A stretch of 64,000 bases of DNA from Methylocapsa sp. D3K7 (GTDB taxonomy: Bacteria; Pseudomonadota; Alphaproteobacteria; Rhizobiales; Beijerinckiaceae): assembly GCF_029855125.1 (NCBI RefSeq), contig NZ_CP123229.1, positions 2,393,501-2,457,500 on the forward strand, given 5' to 3'. Positions 57,662-64,000 of this stretch are shown piece by piece (position 1 is the first letter of the stretch; every line of letters starts with the position of its first letter). The notes below the pieces were generated by a model. That model was not told the origin of the DNA. It ran no database searches and was given only the letters and a program-made list of their open reading frames with translations. Position numbers and translations under genes: made by a program.

Positions 57662-58792
57662 TCACTCGGCAGCTACGGCGTGCTGCAGCTTGTCGCGGAC
57701 GAGGTTGGTCCCCTCGACCAGGGCATGGATCTTGTCCTGAGCGATGTATCTCTGCAACAGGATCAGGCCACAATCGGTGGTAACGCCCAATCGATCGGCC
57801 GGAATGACTTTTAGCAGTGCATTGATTCGGTCTGCCACTTGAGTGGCCGTTTCGGTGATCGTGCTCTTCACATCGATTACCCCGGCCCAGAAGTCGATAT
57901 TGTCGGGCAGCGGAAATTCCTTGAAGGCGTCGAGACCCGACATATCGTCGACGCGTCTGCCGCAGTTCTCCAGGTTGAGGACGTTGATGCGCGCTTCGTA
58001 AGCTTTCGGCACGATCGCACGTGTCGCCGCCGGCGCGTTCGCTTTTTCCTTACGTTTCGTCAAGTCATAGATTTCGCCGGGCTTCCCGGTATCGTCCGCA
58101 AAGTAAGCCGGAGTTCCGCCCCAATTACCCCAGCAGACATGGACGACAATGCGCGCGTGCTTGACGCCCTCGACAGCAGTGTTGAATGCCTCAATGGCCC
58201 AGTCCTCGTAAAAATAGGGCCAGGTGAATTCATCCAGCTGGATGAAATCGATGCCCATTGCATCGACCTCCAGAATGTCCTCGTTCATGGCCTTCGCAAT
58301 AGCCAGCGCACGGTCGCGGGAACTCTTGTAGTAGAGATCGTTTGTGCATTGCGCGAGGACTTGGACGCCGGTGTATTGGACTTTGGTAGGCTTGCTCGTC
58401 GCCCGCTTGAGGGCCCGCGCCTGCTCGACCATCATGGCGCCGCGCCGCTTGATCTCCTGCTCGACGGTGCCGGAATGCAGCCGGCTATAGATCGGGAAAC
58501 CGAGATGTCCGCCTCGAAGGTTGTAGCCCATGCAGCGAAAATAGTGGTAGACCGCGTTGTCGGCGTAATTGTCGCCATGGACACGGCCATCCGAGATGAT
58601 GTCGAGACCCGCGTTCTCCTGGTCGACGGCGATGGCCCCAATCGCATCCTCGAGCGCTTCGCGACTCATGGAATCCGGCGGCTCTCGGTCGCCATGGAAA
58701 TGGCGCGCCCACCCTGCGTCCCACCACCTCGGGTTCGGGTAGTTGCCGACCATACTCGTCGGAATTAGGACGTCCTGCCCACGTATTTTCAT
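57662..58792 (-). CDS. xecA: Epoxyalkane:coenzyme M transferase (XecA)
   Basis: 376 aa; GGGAGGAGCAGC directly before the ATG. Zinc enzyme of the cobalamin-independent methionine synthase-like family that adds the CoM thiol to an epoxide ring. The H-x-C-(n)-C zinc site is present at His218, Cys220 (VVHVCWGNWGG) and Cys341 (VTTDCGLILL), the same numbering as in the Xanthobacter protein. Start IPTSMVGNYPNPRWW is also typical. First gene of the operon, so expression of everything down to 40.7 kb probably starts here. Confidence 0.92.
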   Translation of the reverse strand: MKIRGQDVLIPTSMVGNYPNPRWWDAGWARHFHGDREPPDSMSREALEDAIGAIAVDQENAGLDIISDGRVHGDNYADNAVYHYFRCMGYNLRGGHLGFPIYSRLHSGTVEQEIKRRGAMMVEQARALKRATSKPTKVQYTGVQVLAQCTNDLYYKSSRDRALAIAKAMNEDILEVDAMGIDFIQLDEFTWPYFYEDWAIEAFNTAVEGVKHARIVVHVCWGNWGGTPAYFADDTGKPGEIYDLTKRKEKANAPAATRAIVPKAYEARINVLNLENCGRRVDDMSGLDAFKEFPLPDNIDFWAGVIDVKSTITETATQVADRINALLKVIPADRLGVTTDCGLILLQRYIAQDKIHALVEGTNLVRDKLQHAVAAE

Positions 58793-58849
58793 GCTGCTCC
58801 TCCCTCTTGCTTTTTGCGCGCGGACGGCGACATTTTATGGAGCGATTTT

Positions 58850-58884
58850 TGTATAGGACTCTGCGCTTATTTTTGAATTGTCAA
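58850..58884 (-). promoter_or_regulatory. Candidate promoter region of the xec-xcb operon
   Basis: On the minus strand TTGACA (58879-58884) and TATACA (58850-58855) lie 23 nt apart, too far for a standard sigma-70 pair. TTCAAA three bases downstream of the first box gives 16 nt to TATACA. The stretch is AT-rich compared with both sides. The start of transcription is not certain. Confidence 0.35.
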
Positions 58885-58908
58885 GTCAGCCCTCTAAATC
58901 AACCCCGT

Positions 58909-58998
58909 GTGCTTCGAGTCTCGCGTTGCGTAGCGAGGCGCGCCTCGAAGCACGCGCCAGCCCAACACCAAACCAGGGCTTCGCAGCCCTTTTCTCTT
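58909..58998. other. Two hairpins between IS66 and xecA
   Basis: 58909-58953: perfect 10-bp arms GTGCTTCGAG/CTCGAAGCAC with an inner CTCGC/GCGAG. 58975-58990: AGGGCT-TCGC-AGCCCT followed on the plus strand by TTTCTCTT, which looks like a terminator against reading into the operon from the left or a stop for IS66-side transcription. Not part of any gene. Confidence 0.5.
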
Positions 58999-59051
58999 AA
59001 CCTAACTGGTACACTATCTCGCCGCGATCCAGCACATTTTGTCTCCACCGT

Positions 59052-59341
59052 TGATACGCGGACGCGCGCGATATCGCCATCGTGGTCTTCCGGGGAAAGC
59101 GCCATCTGGCTGGGATCGAGGCGCTTCGCAAGTTGGATGTTTCCGACTTGCGCATTAAATACCGAAGTCGGCAACAGCCGACTTCGGAGCGGCGCCCGAA
59201 TTGCGCCCGCTGGAGCTTTTTGATGATGAGCTGAAGGCGTTCGATCTCGCTGTCGCGGCTCTCGACAACGGTCGCCATGTCGCGCACCAAATGGTGCAGA
59301 AGAGTCATATCGACAGGCAGATTGTCGAGATCGATTCGCAT
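59052..59341 (-). pseudogene. IS66 transposase TnpC, N-terminal remnant with a palindromic insertion
   Basis: The first 53 codons (LVRDMATVVESRDSEIERLQ, RAQFGRRSE) are the usual coiled-coil start of TnpC. The continuation KRLDPSQMALSPEDHDGDIA is found 56 nt further on in another frame. Between them sits a pair of hairpins (59127-59187). After about 59052 the family pattern ends; the catalytic domain is absent. Confidence 0.7.
59127..59187. repeat. Twin-hairpin mini-insertion inside tnpC
   Basis: 59162-59187 has perfect 11-bp arms CCGAAGTCGGC/GCCGACTTCGG with a 4-nt loop. 59127-59152 has arms CGCAAGTTGG/CCGACTTGCG (9 of 10 paired) with a 6-nt loop. The two arms share the core AAGT-GG. The inserted part is 56 nt and breaks the tnpC frame. 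Layout resembles a REPIN-like doublet or a tiny MITE. Confidence 0.6.
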
Positions 59342-59413
59342 GTCTAATTCTACCTCGGAAGGCGATTCAGACCCAGAAGATTTCCCTTATGTTGCTTAGG
59401 TTTTCGCTCATTA

Positions 59414-59767
59414 TCAGCCGGCGATCGCGTGTCTCCACACCCGCTCCGGAACACGCCAATCGATGCCTTCAATCAACACGGAAAGCTGCGCCGGAGACAA
59501 GGTGATCGTGCCGCCCGGCTCAATCATGCGCGGCCACACGAACCCGCCCTGATCGAGCCGCTTGGTGAACAGACACAGCCCGTTCCCATCCCAGAACAAG
59601 ATCTTGACGACCTGCGCCTTCTTGCCCCGGAAGGCGAAGAGGTGGCCGCAGAAAGGGGCCTTCTTCAGCATATCCTGAACGAGCATCGCCAACCCGTCCA
59701 TACCCTTCCTCATGTCGGTGTAGCCCAGCGCCAAATGCACTTTCACGCCGGCTGGAACGATCATCAT
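59414..59767 (-). CDS. tnpB: IS66 accessory protein TnpB
   Basis: 117 aa with the family signature VHLALGYTDMRKGMDGLAML and ILFWDGNGLCLFTKRLDQGG. Intact. ATGA-type overlap with tnpA. Needed with TnpA and TnpC for transposition, which cannot happen here because TnpC is broken. Confidence 0.9.
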   Translation of the reverse strand: MMIVPAGVKVHLALGYTDMRKGMDGLAMLVQDMLKKAPFCGHLFAFRGKKAQVVKILFWDGNGLCLFTKRLDQGGFVWPRMIEPGGTITLSPAQLSVLIEGIDWRVPERVWRHAIAG

Positions 59768-60645
59768 CGTACCGCCTCCTGCTCGAGAACGTGGCGCCGA
59801 ACCGCATCCGGATCGCTGCCGACCGGCGCGAAGACACGACGCCCGTCATCGAGTTCGACCACCGTCATACCGTCGGGCGGCGGTATTAGATCGTGCAGCA
59901 TAAGCGGCGTCGAAGATGAACTGGTTTGTCCATCGGCCAGCTTCACGGCCGCAAGTTTCGCACGCTTCTTCTCGCAAAAGCCAAACTGGATGCGCCAACG
60001 GAATACCATGCTGGTTGCGATGTCATATTGACGGCAGATTGCCGCCATGCTCGTGCCGGGCTGCTCCGTTTCAAGCACGATGGAGAGCTTTTCCTCGTCC
60101 GTGAAATTGCGCCGGTTCGAGCGCCGATCACGCGGCGGATCACTCTTGGCCACGTCTGTCAACACCGTTTCAGTCGGACGATCCTTAGCGGCGCTGCTAA
60201 CATCTTTGCTTATTTTCGCGCGGACGCTCGGACGAAGACGCGCCCGCCAATCGATCCGCAGCGGATCCGCATCCAGCCGGGCGCGCCACGTGCGCAGGGT
60301 ATAGACCGAGATGTGGTGCGCGGCGGCATAGTCTTTGGCGCTGACGCCACTCCAGTTCATCGCCTCGACGTGCATCGCCCAGAACGCCTCGACGGCCTTG
60401 TTTTGTTTGTTTCTGGACACCGGCTCGCACGTCCGTTTACGCCGCTCGCGCGCCTTGTTGCGCAACGATTCCAGCGTGTCCAGCACCTTCAGCCAATGGA
60501 CGAACGTGCACTCGTTCAGCTTATGGCGCCGGCAATATTCAGCGCGACTAACGCCGCTCCCGCGCCAAGTCTCAACGTGCACCGGCCAATACGAGCGCCG
60601 CACTTTGTTCTCGAAGTGTTTCGAAGCCACCGGAGATCCTCCCAT
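59764..60645 (-). CDS. tnpA: IS66 accessory protein TnpA (long form)
   Basis: 293 aa. The C-terminal half is the usual IS66 TnpA: RRNFTDEEKLSIVLETEQPG with the helix-turn-helix AAICRQYDIATSMVFRWR. The N-terminal half holds two copies of another short HTH-like unit (WRGSGVSRAEYCRRHKLNEC; WSGVSAKDYAAAHHISVYTL). Such long forms exist in several IS66 subgroups. Confidence 0.85.
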   Translation of the reverse strand: MGGSPVASKHFENKVRRSYWPVHVETWRGSGVSRAEYCRRHKLNECTFVHWLKVLDTLESLRNKARERRKRTCEPVSRNKQNKAVEAFWAMHVEAMNWSGVSAKDYAAAHHISVYTLRTWRARLDADPLRIDWRARLRPSVRAKISKDVSSAAKDRPTETVLTDVAKSDPPRDRRSNRRNFTDEEKLSIVLETEQPGTSMAAICRQYDIATSMVFRWRIQFGFCEKKRAKLAAVKLADGQTSSSSTPLMLHDLIPPPDGMTVVELDDGRRVFAPVGSDPDAVRRHVLEQEAVR

Positions 60646-60739
60646 TCACGAAGGAACCCGAAATGGACCGCCAACGCACCCCCAAATCGATGTGCGAGAA
60701 CCGGACGCTTACGTGGGGAGAGGTTATGGCAAGATTAAA

Positions 60740-60755
60740 GCAAACTTTCGTTTGC
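60740..60755. other. Short perfect hairpin upstream of the relaxase gene
   Basis: GCAAAC-TTTC-GTTTGC. Between the IS66 end and the relaxase start (150 nt). Could belong to the origin of transfer of this relaxase or to a regulatory site; too short to decide. Confidence 0.3.
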
Positions 60756-60905
60756 CTGTAAGGTCTTGTCTGCACATTATTTTTTTGCTTCGTTTGCTTT
60801 GGTGCAATGTTAGCCGCCCCGCATTGCCTTTCTTTTTCAACGACATGGCACGAGGTGCGCGGGTTTTGGCTTGCGTGGGGCCGGAGCTGGCGCAATCTCT
60901 CGCGT

Positions 60906-62966
60906 ATGAGCCACGACAACGCCTCCGACTTCCAACCGCGCCCCGGCCGCATTCGCGATCGCGGGACCCGTGCGGGGCAGCGCTCGACATCATTTGTGAA
61001 CCAGGTCCTGAAGGCGGCAGCAAAAGCAAACGGCGGCCCGCTGACGGCCGCGCAAATGCGGGGGGACGGGGGACGAGGGAGTGGTGGAAACCGGCCCCGG
61101 AAAGGGAGATGTTGCCGTATCGGCCGAGGCCAAGCGGCAGCCGATCGTTTGAAGCGTTCCACCGAGCAACGTGGCCCCGGCGAGCGGCTGCGCCGCGTGG
61201 TGGTGAAAGCGCGGATTGTCAGGCTGAAACGGACGAGCAAGGGCGCCGCCGCCCATCTCCGTTACCTGCAGCGCGATGGAACGACCCGGGAAGGAGAACG
61301 CGGAAGGCTGTATGGGCTGCAGACCGATGCGGCGGACGGAAGTGAGTTTGTGGAGCGCGGGCGGGAGGACCGCCACCAATTCCGCTTCATCGTCGCGCCC
61401 GAGGACAGCGATCGGCTTACGGATCTTCGCGGCTTCACCCGCGACGTCATGGGCCAGATGGAGCAAGATCTTGGAACGGAGCTCGATTGGGTCGCCGTCG
61501 ACCATTTCAACACCGGCCATCCGCACAGCCATGTCGTCATCCGGGGTAAGGACGAGACGGGCAAGGATCTCATTATCGCCCAGGACTACATCACCGATGG
61601 CGTGCGGCTGCGCGCCCAGGAGCGGGCGACCCTGGAATTGGGACCGGAGTCCGACCTCGAATTGCGACACAAACTCACGGCCGAGATAACCGCCGAGCGC
61701 TTCACCCGGATCGACCGGGCAATGATCGCGGAAGCACAGGAAAGCGTGCTTGATCTGCGGCCCGAAGCCGGTCAGCTTCGCGCCGATTTTGATCACACGC
61801 TCCGCATCGGCCGTTTACAGACCCTGCGGCGTTACGGCCTCGCGACAGAGATCGAGCCGGGTGCGTGGGCCTTGTCGGAAAAGTTAGAGCCGACTTTGCG
61901 GGATCTGGGCGAGCGTGGTGATATCGTCAAGGCGATCAATCGCGCGCTCACTGCCCGCGGCGAAGAGCGGGCGCTCGGCAGCTATGTCCTGCACGGCGAG
62001 CAGGCCTCCTCGTCGATAGTTGGCCGGGTGATCGGCAAGGGGCTAACCGACGAGCTCGGCGAGCGCCTCGGCCTCATTGTCGACGGCGTCGATGGCCGCG
62101 TCCATCATGTCGCGGTGGGAGAGGCGGCGGCAGTCGAAGAGGCGAAGATCGGAACGATTGTCGAGATTACTCCGGCGCCAAAAGTCCCGCGTCCCGCGGA
62201 TCGTAATATCGCCGAGCTTGCGCGAGACACCGGCGACTATCATCCGAGCACACATCGCGTTATGGCCGAGGCCGCCGACCTCCGCGTTCCAGGCGGCGAT
62301 TACGAGTCCTACGTCCAAAGCCACGTCCGCCGGCTGGAGGCCCTGCGCCGGGCGGGGATCGTCGAACTGATCGACGCCGATCATTGGCGGATTCCCGGTG
62401 ATTTTGAGAAGCGCGCCGCCGATTACGACGCCCCGCGCCGGGGACGGACGTCCATCAGGCTTCTTTCCAATCTTGACCTCGAGTCTCAGATCGGCGCGGA
62501 CGGCGCCACCTGGCTTGACCGGGAGCTGATGTCCACCCATCGCTTGCCGATCGTTCAAGGAGATTTTGGCGCGGAAGTTCGCCAGGCTATGGAAAGGCGC
62601 ACGGAGACCCTCGTCGCGAAAGGTCACGCCTGGCGCACGCCGGAGGGCGGCCTCCGCGCGCCAAGGGATCTCATCGCCCGCCTGGAGCGGCAGGAGATCG
62701 CGCGTGCAGGAAAGGCCCTGGAGGGCCAGACCCGCTTGCCATTCCACGTCGCAAGCGAGGGCGAGCGCGTCACCGGCGTCTTCACGGGGACGACCCAACT
62801 CAACTCAGGCAAATACGCCCTCATCGAGAATGCTCATGAGTTCACCCTGGTCCCATGGCGGCCCATCATGGATGAGCGGCTGGGCCGGCAGATCAGCGGC
62901 ATCGTCCGGGAGTCGGGAATATCGTGGGACTTTGAGCGAAAACGCACGCTCGGACTCGGAATGTGA
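60906..62966 (+). CDS. VirD2/Rlx-type relaxase with DUF3363 domain
   Basis: 686 aa from the ATG at 60906 (the frame is open 33 codons further upstream). N-terminal relaxase part: RIVRLKRTSKGAAAHLRYLQ, HQFRFIVAPEDSDRLTDLRG and the metal motif DHFNTGHPHSHVVIRGKDET (H-x-H-x-x-x-H arrangement near residues 200-210). The C-terminal two thirds is the DUF3363 domain found in rhizobial plasmid relaxases. Nicks oriT and leads DNA to the VirD4-type coupling protein, probably the one at the left edge of the window. Confidence 0.85.
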   Translation: MSHDNASDFQPRPGRIRDRGTRAGQRSTSFVNQVLKAAAKANGGPLTAAQMRGDGGRGSGGNRPRKGRCCRIGRGQAAADRLKRSTEQRGPGERLRRVVVKARIVRLKRTSKGAAAHLRYLQRDGTTREGERGRLYGLQTDAADGSEFVERGREDRHQFRFIVAPEDSDRLTDLRGFTRDVMGQMEQDLGTELDWVAVDHFNTGHPHSHVVIRGKDETGKDLIIAQDYITDGVRLRAQERATLELGPESDLELRHKLTAEITAERFTRIDRAMIAEAQESVLDLRPEAGQLRADFDHTLRIGRLQTLRRYGLATEIEPGAWALSEKLEPTLRDLGERGDIVKAINRALTARGEERALGSYVLHGEQASSSIVGRVIGKGLTDELGERLGLIVDGVDGRVHHVAVGEAAAVEEAKIGTIVEITPAPKVPRPADRNIAELARDTGDYHPSTHRVMAEAADLRVPGGDYESYVQSHVRRLEALRRAGIVELIDADHWRIPGDFEKRAADYDAPRRGRTSIRLLSNLDLESQIGADGATWLDRELMSTHRLPIVQGDFGAEVRQAMERRTETLVAKGHAWRTPEGGLRAPRDLIARLERQEIARAGKALEGQTRLPFHVASEGERVTGVFTGTTQLNSGKYALIENAHEFTLVPWRPIMDERLGRQISGIVRESGISWDFERKRTLGLGM

Positions 62967-63377
62967 GCTCGGAACGCGCGTCGCGCTGACGATAAGCGGG
63001 ACAAGGTACTGATAGCCTCGTTTGGATAGAGCACGAGCTTTGTCCGCGACGCCGGCGTTCTTGTGGTGCGCCCAAAGCAACGGACGGTCATTCGGACGGC
63101 GTTGGACCTCGGTAGCCCTGGCGTGCTGCAGCGTAGAATTGGGCCATTCATGCCACACAGCGCACGTGGCACATTTTGGCATGACTTTCAATTACATGCT
63201 CAAGCGCCAACCAAAAATTGCCCCCATAGGCGCTGCGGTTGTTCCACGCACACTTAGCGCTAATCAGGTGTGCTCTCATCCTTCCAGACCAGCTGGTTTG
63301 CTCACGGCAGAGCCAGCAGCGCCTGTCGCCATGCGTCAACCGGTTCCGTTAATAGCCGATTGGGCTCAGTCTCAGCG
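62967..63377. other. Intergenic, no gene seen
   Basis: 410 nt without a supported frame on either strand. The minus-strand frames show Cys/His/Trp-rich sequence without family signs. Confidence 0.35.
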
Positions 63378-64000
63378 GTGACCATCATTCGCCGCGAGCA
63401 CCGGGCCCATTTCACAATCGTGCCAAACGCAATGTTCCTCGACAAGCGTCTGTCGATCGAGGCCAAGGGTGTTCTCGGCTTTCTCCTGTCGCGCCCTCAT
63501 AACTGGCAGGTTCGGCTTGATCATGTCGGGCGCACCCTCAGGATTGGCAAGAAAAAGCTGCAACGCATTTTCCGGGAGTTGATCAGCGCCGGCTACGTAA
63601 CACGCGAGCAACGGCGGATTTTGGATGACCAGCGCTTCGGCGAGATGGATTACGTGGTCCGGGATGTCCCGGAACCCTTAAGCCGCCTTGTGGATAACTC
63701 CCCAATCCCGCGGGGCCAAAACGGAACCGCGGCTCCGCGGGTCCAAAAGGGACCTGCGTATAAAGAAGCACCGCAGGTCCGAAAGGGCGCCGCCTATAAA
63801 GAACTATTAAATAAAAACGGATCCTATGGCTCTCCGTGCCTGTGGCACGCTGAGGGAGGGCCACATTTTCCAGCCGCGCGGCAACAGCTCTCGAGGGCGC
63901 TGGATGACGCGCATTATGATGCCGAGATTGTCGCGCTGTTCGATGACGTCGCCGAGGGTTGGGAGCTCCTCAGCGTAATTCCGAGTGAAACACTCACTCA
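63378..64000 (+). CDS. Plasmid helix-turn-helix protein (3' end outside window)
   Basis: GTG start at 63378; open to the window end (207 codons). Begins VTIIRREHRAHFTIVPNAMF, then a winged-helix-like part (LSIEAKGVLGFLLSRPHNWQ; LRIGKKKLQRIFRELISAGY). The middle has a run of short repeats: RGQNGTAAPR, VQKGPAYKEA, VRKGAAYKEL. This type of protein occurs on alphaproteobacterial plasmids and phages near replication or transfer genes. It could be a replication initiator-like or regulatory protein. Confidence 0.65.
   Translation, partial: MTIIRREHRAHFTIVPNAMFLDKRLSIEAKGVLGFLLSRPHNWQVRLDHVGRTLRIGKKKLQRIFRELISAGYVTREQRRILDDQRFGEMDYVVRDVPEPLSRLVDNSPIPRGQNGTAAPRVQKGPAYKEAPQVRKGAAYKELLNKNGSYGSPCLWHAEGGPHFPAARQQLSRALDDAHYDAEIVALFDDVAEGWELLSVIPSETLT

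Larger units (their letters stand above)
58999..60712 (-). mobile_element. IS66-family element, 3' part lost
   Basis: The right end at 60712 has the IS66 terminal repeat GTAAGCGTCCGGTTCTCGC (minus strand). Genes tnpA, tnpB and the first part of tnpC follow in the usual order. The rest of tnpC and the other end are missing, so the left border is only approximate. It separates the catabolic operon from the relaxase gene. Confidence 0.75.

Noticed and set aside
57839..58768. 309-codon plus-strand frame opposite xecA
   Set aside because: Shadow of xecA, whose zinc ligands and full length are on the minus strand.
58909..58953. Integron attC site
   Set aside because: Good inverted repeat, but no R'/R'' core sites, no integrase and the neighbour is a long operon, not a cassette.

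Overview
The window is a piece of a plasmid from a GC-rich alphaproteobacterium, most likely Hyphomicrobiales (Xanthobacteraceae or Beijerinckiaceae type). Evidence: a VirD4/TraG coupling protein at the left edge, a DUF3363-type relaxase and a plasmid helix-turn-helix protein at the right edge, a second small MobC/MobA mobilisation unit near 4-5.5 kb, a HigB/HigA toxin-antitoxin pair, many insertion sequences (IS630 x2, IS5, IS256, IS66, remnants of IS6 and IS21) and typical rhizobial stress genes (CsbD, GlsB/YeaQ, DUF3309-like peptides, HWE kinase). No rRNA, tRNA or CRISPR array was seen.

Layout. 0-7 kb: conjugation and mobilisation genes, toxin-antitoxin pair, broken integrase. 7-14 kb: decayed genes and two identical IS630 copies around about 3 kb of small stress genes, then a Crp/Fnr regulator. 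14-36 kb: stress and envelope cargo: response regulator plus HWE kinase, a frameshifted MltF-like lytic transglycosylase, three transglutaminase-like genes, oleate hydratase, a CNNM-domain protein, CsbD, an MgtA-type P-type ATPase, a VIT-family transporter and several hydrophobic peptides under 60 aa. 36-40.6 kb: IS and recombinase debris. 40.7-58.8 kb: one long minus-strand operon. 59-60.7 kb: a broken IS66. 60.9-64 kb: relaxase and plasmid helix-turn-helix gene.

The 18-kb minus-strand operon is the main content. Read from its 5' end (58.8 kb) leftwards: epoxyalkane:CoM transferase (xecA), a zinc ribbon, 2-ketopropyl-CoM oxidoreductase/carboxylase (xecC), R-hydroxypropyl-CoM dehydrogenase (xecD), a GMC flavoprotein flanked by two SDR-like remnants, a two-subunit CoA-transferase, an unrecognised 312-aa protein, phosphosulfolactate synthase (ComA type, xcbB), two aspartase/fumarase-superfamily lyases (xcbC, xcbD), a D-cysteine-desulfhydrase-type PLP enzyme (xcbE), an ADP-forming acyl-CoA ligase, a SauS-like acylating sulfoacetaldehyde dehydrogenase and a gamma-lyase-type PLP enzyme. 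Most junctions are 4-nt stop/start overlaps. The cassette therefore seems to make coenzyme M from PEP and sulfite, open an epoxide with it, oxidise the hydroxyalkyl-CoM, carboxylate the ketone to a beta-keto acid such as acetoacetate, and pass that acid to CoA.

The sulfoacetate-type ligase/dehydrogenase pair, the gamma-lyase-type enzyme and the unrecognised protein are extra to the textbook Xanthobacter scheme and may be a salvage or alternative branch of coenzyme M metabolism. No alkene monooxygenase and no S-hydroxypropyl-CoM dehydrogenase are intact in the window.
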